9,557 bases of DNA from CAYTES01 sp964436935 (GTDB lineage Bacteria; Patescibacteriota; Gracilibacteria; UBA1369; UBA12473): NCBI GenBank assembly GCA_964436935.1, contig CAYTES010000053.1, forward strand, positions 1 to 9,557. Direction: 5' to 3'. Below the pieces are notes generated by a model, which ran no database searches, was not told the origin of the DNA, and worked only from the letters and a program-made list of their open reading frames with translations. Every line of letters starts with the position of its first letter. Position 1 is the first letter of the stretch. The translations under genes were made by a program, and so were the position numbers. Below are positions 1 through 6,380 of the stretch, piece by piece.

Positions 1-63
1 CGGCCTCGCTCGCTTTGCCTTGAAGCGATCTAAAATTGATGATTTTTTTAAAGTTAATGGCAT
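1..63 (-). CDS. rplS: 5' end of a gene downstream of trmD, probably ribosomal protein L19 (partial)
   Basis: An ATG at 61-63 opens a frame that runs 21 codons off the left edge without a stop. It begins MPLTLKK and continues with a basic ILDRFKAKRARP stretch. It lies 23 bases after the trmD stop on the same strand, the usual place of rplS (rpsP-rimM-trmD-rplS order in many bacteria). L19 proteins have a short variable N-terminus before the RPGDTV-type core, and the visible end (RARP) would fit just before that core, but the diagnostic core is outside the window. An AAGGA lies 11 bases before the ATG. The coding call is reasonable; the L19 identity is an inference from gene order. Confidence 0.45.
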   Translation of the reverse strand, partial: MPLTLKKSSILDRFKAKRARP

Positions 64-86
64 TTTTCAGCGGTTCCTTAGAGTAC

Positions 87-758
87 TTAACTCAGCTTGC
101 TTTTTCTCCATTTTTCAATTGCTCCATGATTTCCACTTTGAAGCACTTCCGGTACTTTCATGCCTCGAAAGTCCGCTGGCTTGGTGTAATGGGGATATTC
201 CCTTTTTCTACCCAATTTTTTACTGAAAGAATCTTCTTCTGATGAGTTCGTATTGCCCAACACTCCTGGGATTAGCCGTGTTATCGAGTCTATGAGTGCC
301 ATGGCCGGTAATTCGCCTCCGGTGAGCACATAGTTTCCGATCGAAATTTCTTGATCCACCATCATTTCTCTTACCCTTTGATCAATTCCTTCATACCGTC
401 CGCATAATAAAATAATACTTTTGTATTTTCGGGCGATTTTTTCCGCTTTGGGTTGTGACCAATTTTTGCCGTGTGGCGTTAAGAAAATAACAGGTCCGGC
501 TTCTCCATAGGCTTTTTGCTGACTATTTTTTACCGCTTCAATGCTGTCGAAAAGCGGCTGACAGGTCATTAGCATGCCGGCACCTCCTCCATAAGGGGTG
601 TCATCCACTTTGTGGTGTTTATCCGTGGAATAATCGCGAATATTGTGGATTTTCAGTTCAAGTAGTCTTTTCTTTTTGGCCTCGCCTAAGATGCTGTAAT
701 CGAAATAGGGATTTTCGGTGAAGAAGGACGGAAATAAGGTTAGAATATCGAAGCGCAA
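87..758 (-). CDS. trmD: tRNA (guanine-N1)-methyltransferase TrmD
   Basis: TrmD transfers a methyl group from S-adenosylmethionine to N1 of G37 in tRNAs reading codons that start with C and some others, preventing +1 frameshifting. The 223-residue product has the SPOUT trefoil-knot signatures: MRFDILTLFP at the N-terminus, DDTPYGGGAGM at 52-62, the SAM-binding LCGRYEGIDQRV around 118-129, and SIGNYVLTGGELPAMALID at 139-157. R161 and D176 (in SSEEDSF) correspond to the catalytic Arg154 and Asp169 of E. coli. The C-terminal domain ends at WRKSKLS, about 30 residues shorter than in E. coli, but retains PHYTKP and VPEVLQSGNH. The start is TTG at 756-758: it matches the conserved N-terminus and an in-frame TAA lies at 771-773, leaving no upstream ATG. 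No Shine-Dalgarno is visible. Identity is very secure. Confidence 0.97.
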   Translation of the reverse strand: MRFDILTLFPSFFTENPYFDYSILGEAKKKRLLELKIHNIRDYSTDKHHKVDDTPYGGGAGMLMTCQPLFDSIEAVKNSQQKAYGEAGPVIFLTPHGKNWSQPKAEKIARKYKSIILLCGRYEGIDQRVREMMVDQEISIGNYVLTGGELPAMALIDSITRLIPGVLGNTNSSEEDSFSKKLGRKREYPHYTKPADFRGMKVPEVLQSGNHGAIEKWRKSKLS

Positions 759-777
759 TTTGGACTTGATTTACGAA

Positions 778-783
778 ATTATA
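778..783 (-). promoter_or_regulatory. Candidate -10 box for trmD
   Basis: On the minus strand this hexamer reads TATAAT, an exact sigma70 -10 consensus, about 20 bases before the TTG start of trmD. Transcription would begin near 771 and leave a leader of only about 13 bases. No convincing -35 hexamer is found at 16-18 bases spacing (the 17-base position reads AATTAA), and the region is AT-rich, so the match may be chance. Confidence 0.33.
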
Positions 784-846
784 TAGATAATAATAGCTTC
801 TTAATTCAGTTATTGGATAGTCTATTTTAATATTTTATTTTCCTAT

Positions 847-1665
847 ATGGAATTCGAACGACGCTTATTTCCTCAGCAACGCGCCTTGAATCAACTGTCC
901 TTTCTTCGTCGGCCTGTTTTTGAGGGGAAGCCTATTCAAATTTTTTTGAAAACATCTTTGGATTCTTCTACCTTGGATCTGGATCATTGCATTGAGGTTA
1001 TTGGTGCCGCTGTGCAAACGGTGTTAACGAAAGACGCTCGATTGCGCTTTGCGGATCCGGATGAAATGGTGGTTTCTAGCCCCGTATTTGAGCAAGATCT
1101 AAGGTCTTTTTTGGTTCACCATTTTTTGACGTCCGATTTTTCTTTACTTGAGAGGGATTGGCAAGCTTCTTTTGATTTTTTAATTCCTCCGGCGCAGGAG
1201 CGTTTTATTCGCTTTGCTTCGGGCCAGACGCATTCTCGTGTTCTGGATGTGACCTCTGAAATGATTCCTTTTGTATATCGTACTGTTGTTTCGGAGAAAA
1301 GTGCTTTTCGTCCTCAGCTTCAAACGCGATTTGAGGGGAATATGGTTTTTTATTTGGGAACACCTCCTCAAGTTCGTTACGCCACTCCCTCGTTTACTTT
1401 TCCAATCGGTGAAGAATACTCCCGTTCCGGACTGGAGCGCGCGCATTTTGTGGCGACTTTTATCGATGCGACCGGAAATCCAATTCAAGTGGATGATGAA
1501 AGAGAAAAGATAGCGTATCTCTCTGCTTTGCATCGTGTGGGGGACGTTTCTCGCGGTGTATTCGAGTTTTGTCATCGTTTTCCCCAGATTGAGGCGGTTC
1601 GAATTTTAGATCGGCATTACGAGTCCTTTCAAAAGGATAGCGATGCTGTTGAGTTGTTCGCTTGA
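847..1665 (+). CDS. Hypothetical protein, 272 aa, no recognised family
   Basis: This is the only convincing plus-strand gene, divergent from trmD and convergent with the ribosomal operon. The product begins MEFERRLFPQQR and ends AVELFA. I do not recognise a family. It has no signal peptide, no hydrophobic segment long enough to span a membrane, and no metal-binding cysteine pattern (only C48 and C242). Visible landmarks are an aromatic and charged mid-section (ERFIRFASGQTHSR at 118-131), GTPPQVRYATPSFTFP at 171-186, FVATFIDATGNPIQVDDE at 201-218, and a C-terminal helical, His/Arg-rich part. The composition suggests a soluble alpha/beta protein. ATG at 847 has no Shine-Dalgarno; the 5' flank is nearly pure A/T. 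It ends in TGA, with an in-frame TAA five codons later. Length and sensible amino-acid composition support a real gene; function unknown. Confidence 0.8.
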   Translation: MEFERRLFPQQRALNQLSFLRRPVFEGKPIQIFLKTSLDSSTLDLDHCIEVIGAAVQTVLTKDARLRFADPDEMVVSSPVFEQDLRSFLVHHFLTSDFSLLERDWQASFDFLIPPAQERFIRFASGQTHSRVLDVTSEMIPFVYRTVVSEKSAFRPQLQTRFEGNMVFYLGTPPQVRYATPSFTFPIGEEYSRSGLERAHFVATFIDATGNPIQVDDEREKIAYLSALHRVGDVSRGVFEFCHRFPQIEAVRILDRHYESFQKDSDAVELFA

Positions 1666-1719
1666 TTTACTGAATATTTATAAATCAATTGAATAAAAAA
1701 ATGCTGAGCTCACGTAGTA

Positions 1720-1761
1720 GAAATTTTAATTGGGTCTTGAGGGTCCCAATTAAAAAATTTC
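1720..1761. terminator. Bidirectional hairpin between converging genes
   Basis: The arms at 1720-1734 and 1745-1761 pair over 15 bases, with a two-base AA bulge in the right arm and a 10-base loop (1735-1744). The stem has GGG/CCC next to the loop and A/T-rich ends, so either strand gives a hairpin with flanking A and T runs. It sits 55 bases after the stop of the plus-strand gene and about 115 bases after the stop of rpsI, where transcription from both sides converges. This is the form expected of a shared terminator, although the T tract after the stem is short in both directions. Confidence 0.55.
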
Positions 1762-1808
1762 ACGAAGTTTTGCGAAGGTTTTTTTATTCAAAACTATGTA
1801 GGGAGGGC

Positions 1809-1824
1809 ACCACTTCTAAGTGGT
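1809..1824. repeat. Small perfect inverted repeat beside the assembly gap
   Basis: ACCACTT and AAGTGGT are separated by two bases. The right half also overlaps a GTGGTC at 1820-1825 that is complementary to GACCAC at 1841-1846, so two mutually exclusive foldings are possible. It belongs to the complex of inverted repeats around the run of N. Confidence 0.5.
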
Positions 1825-1827
1825 CTC

Positions 1828-1870
1828 CGCGAGGGGGAATGACCACNNNNNNNNNNNATTCCCCCTCGCG
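1828..1870. repeat. 13-bp perfect inverted repeat flanking the assembly gap
   Basis: CGCGAGGGGGAAT at 1828-1840 is the exact reverse complement of ATTCCCCCTCGCG at 1858-1870. Between them lie GACCAC and 11 undetermined bases. The GC-rich arms contrast with the AT-rich surroundings. The structure begins 7 bases after the rpsI stop, so it could be part of the operon terminator, but no T tract follows it on the minus strand. Since the assembly breaks exactly here, it may instead mark the edges of a multi-copy element or a hairpin that blocked sequencing. Confidence 0.7.
1847..1857. other. Assembly gap (11 N)
   Basis: Eleven undetermined bases lie within the loop of the 13-bp inverted repeat. 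Their number may be a scaffolding estimate rather than a measured length, so sequence of unknown size could be missing. No gene call is disrupted: rpsI ends at 1877 and the plus-strand gene ends at 1665. Confidence 0.98.
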
Positions 1871-1876
1871 CTGGGT

Positions 1877-2332
1877 TTAACGTTTGCTGAACTGAGGAGC
1901 TCGGCGAGCGCGCTTGAGACCGTATTTCTTACGTTCTTTGATTCGGGAATCTCGAGTCAACAGGCCGGCTTTTTTTAAAGTGGGGCGAAGTTCAGGATCC
2001 ATGATCTGAAGGGCTTTGGAAATTCCATGTCGAATGGCCTCGGATTGAGCATGAGAACCTCCACCTTGTACACGGGCTTCAATATCAAAATCTTTCAATT
2101 TATTGGTTAATCGTAGAGGGGTTTGTACGATTTCGTAGGTTTCCGGAATGGTCAAATAATCCTTGTACGGTTTTCCGTTTACTATAATTCGTCCCTGTCC
2201 ATTTTCGTAGAGTCTGATTCGTGCCACCGCATTCTTTCTTTTTCCATTGGCATAGTGATAACGACCGCTGAAGGTTAAGCCTTTGGTTTCTGTTGGTGCT
2301 GGGTTGGTATCGGAAGATTTCTTTTTAGCCAT
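1877..2332 (-). CDS. rpsI: 30S ribosomal protein S9
   Basis: S9 is a small-subunit head protein whose basic C-terminal tail reaches the P-site tRNA. The C-terminus KRARRAPQFSKR is the family signature ending in SKR, and the body shows GKRKNAVARIRL, the NGKPYKDYL segment, GGGSHAQSEAIRHGISKAL and LTRDSRIKERKKYGL. The ATG at 2332 (MAKKKSS) gives 151 residues, about 20 more than E. coli S9, owing to a Lys/Ser/Thr/Pro-rich N-terminal extension. A GTG at 2350, three bases after the rplM stop, would add six residues (MLNFPI); I prefer the ATG because MAKKK is the typical form. Neither start has a Shine-Dalgarno, so translation may be coupled to rplM. It is the last gene of the operon. Confidence 0.96.
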   Translation of the reverse strand: MAKKKSSDTNPAPTETKGLTFSGRYHYANGKRKNAVARIRLYENGQGRIIVNGKPYKDYLTIPETYEIVQTPLRLTNKLKDFDIEARVQGGGSHAQSEAIRHGISKALQIMDPELRPTLKKAGLLTRDSRIKERKKYGLKRARRAPQFSKR

Positions 2333-2353
2333 AATTGGAAAGTTTAACACGAA

Positions 2354-2800
2354 TTATTTAATAGAAAGGGGAGTAGGGTTTTGTCCTAAATGTTTATGAT
2401 CTGCATCGGCATAAACATATAATTTTTTTTCAAAGTGCTTCTTTAATTTATTTTTAGGAAGCATCCCTTTCACCGCTTCTTCGATGACACGTTTGGGGTG
2501 TTTTTTGAGAATATCTTTTGCGGGTTCCTCTTTGAGATTTCCAAGGTAGCCACTATGTCTTCTGTAGAGTTTGTCTTCCATTTTATTTCCGGTCAAAAGT
2601 ACTTTGTTTGCATTGATCACGATGACGTAATCGCCGCAGTCCACATGTTCGCTAAAATTAGCTTTATTCTTTCCTCTCAATACATTAGCAATCTGTGTCG
2701 CCATTTTTCCAAGGACCATATTTTCAGCATCGACCAAGAACCATGCTCGTGATGGAAAATCCGATAGTTTAGCCGCGATTGTCATTTTCGATTTCGACAT
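2354..2800 (-). CDS. rplM: 50S ribosomal protein L13
   Basis: L13 is an early-assembly large-subunit protein that binds 23S rRNA. The 148-residue product has the family pattern in order: RAWFLVDAENMVLGKMATQIA near residue 20, VDCGDYVIVINANKVLLTGNK, the RRHSGYLGNLKEE block, and KHPKRVIEEAVKGMLPKNKL, followed by the LYVYADADHKHLGQNP terminus. Length is normal for the family. The ATG at 2800 is chosen; a second Met five codons in is an alternative. No Shine-Dalgarno is present. It forms the conserved rplM-rpsI pair, placed directly behind rplQ, an arrangement also seen in Firmicutes-like clusters without the intervening genes. Confidence 0.97.
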   Translation of the reverse strand: MSKSKMTIAAKLSDFPSRAWFLVDAENMVLGKMATQIANVLRGKNKANFSEHVDCGDYVIVINANKVLLTGNKMEDKLYRRHSGYLGNLKEEPAKDILKKHPKRVIEEAVKGMLPKNKLKKHFEKKLYVYADADHKHLGQNPTPLSIK

Positions 2801-2821
2801 AATAGATAACGTTAATTAGTG

Positions 2822-2835
2822 CTTAAGTACTTAAG
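2822..2835. repeat. 14-bp perfect palindrome across the rplQ stop codon
   Basis: CTTAAGTACTTAAG equals its own reverse complement and contains the rplQ TAA at 2831-2833. With no loop it is a poor RNA hairpin; it could be a protein-binding or processing site, or simply an AT-rich coincidence. The shorter core AGTACT recurs next to the trmD stop at 83-88. Confidence 0.5.
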
Positions 2836-3202
2836 GTATAAGTTCAATCTGAACCATAGAGGAAGCGTCTCCTGCACGGAAACCCAAATTGGTCATACGA
2901 GTGAATCCGGAGTTGCGATCCTTGTAACGCACCGCCAATTCTTCCATTAATTTTCTGGAAGCATTTTCATCATACAATTGACCTTCTAGCGCTCGAATCA
3001 CTTCACGCTTGGTCTTTTTTCCCGTTTCCACGGCTCTTGCAAGGGTGATCATTTTTTCTACCTTGGGGACCACCGCTTTCGCTTTAGCCTTGGTGGTTTT
3101 TATTTTTTCATGAAGAATGATGGAAGTTGCCAGGTTTTTCAATAATGCATTTCGGTGATCCGCTTCTCGTCCAAGTTTTACTTTTTTTACGCGATGTCGC
3201 AT
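2831..3202 (-). CDS. rplQ: 50S ribosomal protein L17
   Basis: L17 sits near the peptide exit tunnel of the large subunit. The 123-residue product starts with the conserved MRHRVKKVKLGR, then DHRNALLKNLATSIILHEKIKTTKAKAK, and ends with the GFTRMTNLGFRAGDASSMVQIELI signature. Length matches the family (about 115-130). It starts 18 bases after rpoA, the universal rpoA-rplQ neighbour pair. The ATG at 3202 has no Shine-Dalgarno. Confidence 0.97.
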   Translation of the reverse strand: MRHRVKKVKLGREADHRNALLKNLATSIILHEKIKTTKAKAKAVVPKVEKMITLARAVETGKKTKREVIRALEGQLYDENASRKLMEELAVRYKDRNSGFTRMTNLGFRAGDASSMVQIELIP

Positions 3203-3220
3203 GATTTGATGGTTTAGAGA

Positions 3221-4213
3221 TTAATCTTCATTTTTATCACTGGATTCCCAGTTCAAATTCAATCCACGGCCTTCCAAAGCTTCACGAACTTCGGTCAGTG
3301 CTTTTTTCCCAAATCCTCTTAAGTTATTCAATTTGGCTTCCGAACACTTCATGAGTTGTTCTATGGATCCAATTCCTCCATTGATCAATGCGTTCAAAGA
3401 TCGAGGAGAAAGTCCAAGGATTTCAATCGGCGTGTAGGTATCTTGAGTTGGGCCACTTTCACTTTCTTGTGCATTCTTTGCAATAATAGACTGAATATCG
3501 CTCATGAAATCTTTTTCCGGCATGTTGCTCGCAATATCGAACAATTCATAATAAGATTTCAAAATATTGGCGGAGAATTTCATCGCATCTTCCGGAGTAA
3601 TGGCTCCATTGGTTTGAATTTCCAATACCAATTTATCCAAGTTGGTCATTTCACCCACACGTGTGCTTTCCACATCGTAACGTATTCGGGTTAGAGGGGA
3701 GAAATTCGCATCAATTTGAATCAAATTGGCTTCATCGGTCTTTTGAAGTTTCGAAGGACGGTAACCAACTCCTTTTTCAACAGAGATTTCCATTTCCAGA
3801 GTATCATTTTTCCCGTCAATGCTGGTCACATACTGTTCCGGATTCAAAATTTCAACACCGCTTGGGCACTCAAAATCTTTTGCCAATACCTCTCCTGGGC
3901 CCGTTTTCTTTAAACGAATGACGGAAATTTCCTTGGTGTCTTTTTGGAACTGCATTTGTTTGATATTCAATAGAATATCCAGGACACTTTCTTTGACTCC
4001 TTTGATCGTACTATATTCGTGCGCGACTCCTTTGATTTTGACACTTGAGGCCGCAGCGCCAGGCAAGGAAGAAAGTAGGACGCGCCTTAAGGCATTTCCC
4101 AGGGTCATTCCATACCCCTGTGGAAGTGGGGCAATTGTGAAGACCGCATGATTTTCACCCATAGATTTGGATTCAATCTTGGGAAGACCTATTTCTTCTT
4201 GAATGATGTGCAT
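3221..4213 (-). CDS. rpoA: DNA-directed RNA polymerase subunit alpha
   Basis: The alpha subunit dimerises to nucleate RNA polymerase assembly; its C-terminal domain contacts UP elements and activators. The 330-residue product has a complete N-terminal domain (about 1-228) with the dimer-interface motif TLGNALRRVLLSSLPGAA at 37-54, a long polar linker (about 230-260), and a full alpha-CTD (about 262-321). In the CTD, R271, N274 and K304 correspond to the DNA-contacting Arg265, Asn268 and Lys298 of E. coli, so UP-element recognition is probably preserved. A short acidic tail (SSDKNED) follows. The ATG at 4213 is the family start (MHIIQEEIGLP). The preceding gap to rpsD is 188 bases, unusually wide for this operon. 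Confidence 0.98.
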   Translation of the reverse strand: MHIIQEEIGLPKIESKSMGENHAVFTIAPLPQGYGMTLGNALRRVLLSSLPGAAASSVKIKGVAHEYSTIKGVKESVLDILLNIKQMQFQKDTKEISVIRLKKTGPGEVLAKDFECPSGVEILNPEQYVTSIDGKNDTLEMEISVEKGVGYRPSKLQKTDEANLIQIDANFSPLTRIRYDVESTRVGEMTNLDKLVLEIQTNGAITPEDAMKFSANILKSYYELFDIASNMPEKDFMSDIQSIIAKNAQESESGPTQDTYTPIEILGLSPRSLNALINGGIGSIEQLMKCSEAKLNNLRGFGKKALTEVREALEGRGLNLNWESSDKNED

Positions 4214-4281
4214 TGAGAAGGGGTTAGTGGTCAGTTAAGTAGATAGAACAGATAGAGGATTCACTGAAAATCGACACATTT

Positions 4282-4383
4282 CTACGTCAGCTTCATCATT
4301 TCCCACCTCACCGTACGAGTGTACGCTTCGGCGATAAATGACTTGCTTTTTTGAACTGCATCAATCTTGAGTGAATCAACCAT
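4282..4383 (-). CDS. Possible 33-codon small ORF in the rpsD-rpoA spacer
   Basis: An ATG at 4383, 18 bases after the rpsD stop, opens 33 codons ending with TAG at 4282. The peptide starts MVDSLKIDAVQKSKSF and ends RWEMMKLT; it matches no ribosomal protein known to me. The spacing to rpsD resembles that of true genes in this operon, and it is basic and helical in look. It contains an imperfect hairpin (CGTAC ACTC GTACG, about 4312-4325). It could be a small translated gene, a leader peptide, or a chance frame inside an untranslated spacer that regulates rpoA. No Shine-Dalgarno. Confidence 0.25.
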   Translation of the reverse strand: MVDSLKIDAVQKSKSFIAEAYTRTVRWEMMKLT

Positions 4384-4401
4384 TTTAATTGCTGTTTAAA
4401 A

Positions 4402-5022
4402 TTAGGACTTGGAGTAAAACTCGATGATCAAATGTCGTTCGATGCTCTTTTCTAAATCTTCTTCCTGAGGAAGTTCCAAAACCTCCACATTCAAATTTTT
4501 GGTTTCTACTTTTAACCATCGCGCCGGATTGAATTTATTTTTTCCGGATTTCAGTTCCTCAAACAGAGGACTGCTTGCGCTTTTGGCACGAACTTCAATT
4601 TTATCTCCCACTTTCACTTGAATGGAGGGGATCGTAACTCGTCGACCATTCAACATCAATAATCCGTGACTCACCATTTGTCGCGCTTGAGCTCGAGTGA
4701 TGGCAAAACCGGCCCTAAACATGACATTGTCCAATCGACGTTCCAATAGTCTCAATAATTCTTCACTGGTCACCGCCGTGCTTCGATCGGCTTTTTGGTA
4801 ATAAAGGCGAAATTGTTTTTCGCTTATTCCATACATAAAACGTGCCTTTTGTTTCTCATCCAACTGTTTACGGTATTCGGTCTTCTTTCCAAAGGCGTTT
4901 TTACCGTGCATTCCTGCCGGATAATTTCTCTTGGCAAGAATTTTATCGTATTTGTCCGATCCATAGATATTGACTCCGAATCGTCTACAGTGTCTCGCTC
5001 TTGGCCCAGTATATCTTGACAT
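4402..5022 (-). CDS. rpsD: 30S ribosomal protein S4
   Basis: S4 is a primary 16S rRNA binder that nucleates small-subunit assembly and, in several bacteria, represses its own operon. The 206-residue product opens with MSRYTGPRARHCRRFG and shows the N-terminal S4 block (PAGMHGKNAFGKKTEYRKQL, DEKQKARFMYGISEKQFRLYY at 55-75) and then an S4 RNA-binding domain (about 95-158: RLDNVMFRAGFAITRAQARQ, VSHGLLMLNGRRV, VKVGDKIEV). The zinc cysteine cluster of some S4 proteins is absent: only C12 remains, so this is a zinc-independent (C-minus) form. ATG at 5022, no Shine-Dalgarno, 36 bases after rpsK. Confidence 0.97.
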   Translation of the reverse strand: MSRYTGPRARHCRRFGVNIYGSDKYDKILAKRNYPAGMHGKNAFGKKTEYRKQLDEKQKARFMYGISEKQFRLYYQKADRSTAVTSEELLRLLERRLDNVMFRAGFAITRAQARQMVSHGLLMLNGRRVTIPSIQVKVGDKIEVRAKSASSPLFEELKSGKNKFNPARWLKVETKNLNVEVLELPQEEDLEKSIERHLIIEFYSKS

Positions 5023-5058
5023 AGTGAGTAATGTTTAAAATACGTTTTAAGAAAATAA

Positions 5059-5466
5059 TTAGACGCGTCGGACTCTTCGCTTTCGGCAGCCGTTGTGAGG
5101 AACGGGCGTGACGTCGTTGATCGATTGAATTTCCAATCCGCTTGCAATCAATCCGCGTAAAGCCTGCTCTCTTCCACTTCCAATCCCTTTAACGAACACA
5201 TCCACTTTGGCCAATCCAAAAACCTTGGCTTTCTCTGTCGCATTTTCAGAAGCGACCTGGGCTGCATAAGGGGTTGCCTTTTTGGATCCCTTGAAGCCAC
5301 TAGCTCCGGAAGAACTCCACGCAATGGTATTTCCAGCGGTATCCGTAATGGTCACAATGGTATTATTGAATCCGGCAAGGATTGTAACGCGACCCTCGAT
5401 TACATTTTGTCGTTTCTTTGCAGACTTCTTTTTTGCAGCCGGTTTTTTCTTGGTGTCTTTTGCCAT
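5059..5466 (-). CDS. rpsK: 30S ribosomal protein S11
   Basis: S11 lies on the small-subunit platform and contacts 16S rRNA near the mRNA exit. The 135-residue product has a Lys/Ala-rich N-terminal tail (1-20), then the conserved GRVTILAGFNNTIVTITDTAGN and WSSSGASGFKGSKKATPYAAQ blocks, VDVFVKGIGSGREQALRGL, and the signature C-terminus DVTPVPHNGCR followed by a basic RRVRRV tail. Length is normal. It follows rpsM by 33 bases as in the standard alpha operon. ATG at 5466, no Shine-Dalgarno. Confidence 0.97.
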   Translation of the reverse strand: MAKDTKKKPAAKKKSAKKRQNVIEGRVTILAGFNNTIVTITDTAGNTIAWSSSGASGFKGSKKATPYAAQVASENATEKAKVFGLAKVDVFVKGIGSGREQALRGLIASGLEIQSINDVTPVPHNGCRKRRVRRV

Positions 5467-5499
5467 TATTAAAGGGTGAAAAGATGAGTTATGTTAAAA

Positions 5500-5883
5500 T
5501 TATTTTTTCGCGTCTTTACGTTTTCCGCTTCCGACTCCTACGGTTTTCTTTCCCTTGAGAGTCCGAGAGTTACAACGGGTTCGTTGTCCACGGCACGGTA
5601 ACTTTTTTCGGTGTCGGTATCCTCGATACGATCCAATATCTTGAAGTCGTTTGATATCCATCATTCTCTTGCGTCGCAAATCTCCTTCGGTAGGCACTTT
5701 ATCAATCGCCTCGCGAAGTTTCTTTTCATCCGCTTCGGTTAAATCCTTAACACGAACCGTTGGGTCAATGCTCAGCTCTTCAAGTATTTTTTTGCTCATG
5801 GGGCGTCCCACTCCGTACACATAAGTGAGTGCAATTTCGATTTGCTTGTTGCTTGGGAGATTGATTCCAGATATACGCACCAT
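5500..5883 (-). CDS. rpsM: 30S ribosomal protein S13
   Basis: S13 is a head protein that contacts the large subunit and P-site tRNA. The 127-residue product carries the helix-two-turn-helix body (VRISGINLPSNKQIEIALTY, YGVGRPMSKKIL), the DLRRKRMMDIKRLQDIGSYRGYRHRKKLP segment and the RGQRTRCNSRTLKG signature at 98-111, followed by a basic tail to residue 127. Length is typical. Its ATG at 5883 is 28 bases after rpmJ. No Shine-Dalgarno. Confidence 0.97.
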   Translation of the reverse strand: MVRISGINLPSNKQIEIALTYVYGVGRPMSKKILEELSIDPTVRVKDLTEADEKKLREAIDKVPTEGDLRRKRMMDIKRLQDIGSYRGYRHRKKLPCRGQRTRCNSRTLKGKKTVGVGSGKRKDAKK

Positions 5884-5911
5884 AAAACAATTGTTGTTAA
5901 CGTTGTATAAA

Positions 5912-6028
5912 TTAGCCCTGTCTTTGCTTGTGTCGGGCCTTTTTTCCGCAAATAATACGCTTCACGCGTTTGCGTTCAATCAGTTGACAGTCGTCACATC
6001 GTTTTTTAACGGAACTTCTGACTTGCAT
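5912..6028 (-). CDS. rpmJ: 50S ribosomal protein L36 (zinc-binding form)
   Basis: Reading the minus strand from the ATG at 6026-6028 gives 38 codons ending with TAA at 5912. The peptide begins MQVRSSVKKRC and ends ARHKQRQG, the L36 signature. The zinc ligands C11, C14, C27 and H33 are all present (CxxC, 12 residues, C, five residues, H), so this is the zinc-dependent C-plus type. Gene order (infA-rpmJ-rpsM) and length (37-38 usual) confirm it. It begins 18 bases after infA. Residue 2 is Gln where most L36 proteins have Lys. Confidence 0.96.
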   Translation of the reverse strand: MQVRSSVKKRCDDCQLIERKRVKRIICGKKARHKQRQG

Positions 6029-6046
6029 GTGTGGAGTAAAATAATT

Positions 6047-6331
6047 TTATAAAGGCTTTTCTTCCGGAGTAATGGGCACTAGGTCTTCCCTTTTTACTCC
6101 TCCTTTGTGGCGATACACAATACGACCTTTAGAGAGATCATATGGGGTGAGTTCGATCGTCACCATGTCTCCCGGTATGATGCGTATATAGTTGATCCTC
6201 ATTTTCCCCGAGAGGTGACACAATAGCTGGTGTCCACTCGGATAATTGGGATCATCGATTTTTACGCGGAAGGTTGCATTGGGCAAACACTCTGTGATAA
6301 CGCCTTGGACCTGGATAACCTGTTTGGCCAT
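6047..6331 (-). CDS. infA: Translation initiation factor IF-1
   Basis: IF-1 binds the ribosomal A site during initiation and stimulates IF-2 and IF-3. The OB-fold core is intact: VQGVITECLPNATFRVKI at 8-25, HLSGKMRINYIRI at 39-51, GDMVTIELTPYDLSKGRIVYR at 54-74. At 94 residues it is longer than the usual 72 because of an insertion of about five residues in the loop before strand 3 (DDPNYPSGH, 26-34) and an 18-20-residue C-terminal tail (HKGGVKREDLVPITPEEKPL). The ATG at 6331 matches the MAK-type family start. No Shine-Dalgarno. It has its own promoter in the 146-base upstream gap, so it probably opens the ribosomal operon here. Confidence 0.97.
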   Translation of the reverse strand: MAKQVIQVQGVITECLPNATFRVKIDDPNYPSGHQLLCHLSGKMRINYIRIIPGDMVTIELTPYDLSKGRIVYRHKGGVKREDLVPITPEEKPL

Positions 6332-6380
6332 AGATGAAAACGAGCTAGCCCGAAAGCAAATTTTAGATTAAAGCGGTAGG

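Noticed and set aside
813..841. TTGGAT and TATTTT 17 bases apart as a promoter for the plus-strand gene
   Set aside because: The start would fall on the ATG itself and both hexamers are weak in a very AT-rich stretch.
1180..1575. 131-codon minus-strand frame inside the plus-strand orphan gene
   Set aside because: Basic, low-plausibility sequence fully contained in the longer, better-composed plus-strand frame; treated as a shadow.
4824..5147. 107-codon minus-strand frame spanning the rpsK-rpsD junction
   Set aside because: It overlaps two certain ribosomal protein genes in another frame and has no family features.
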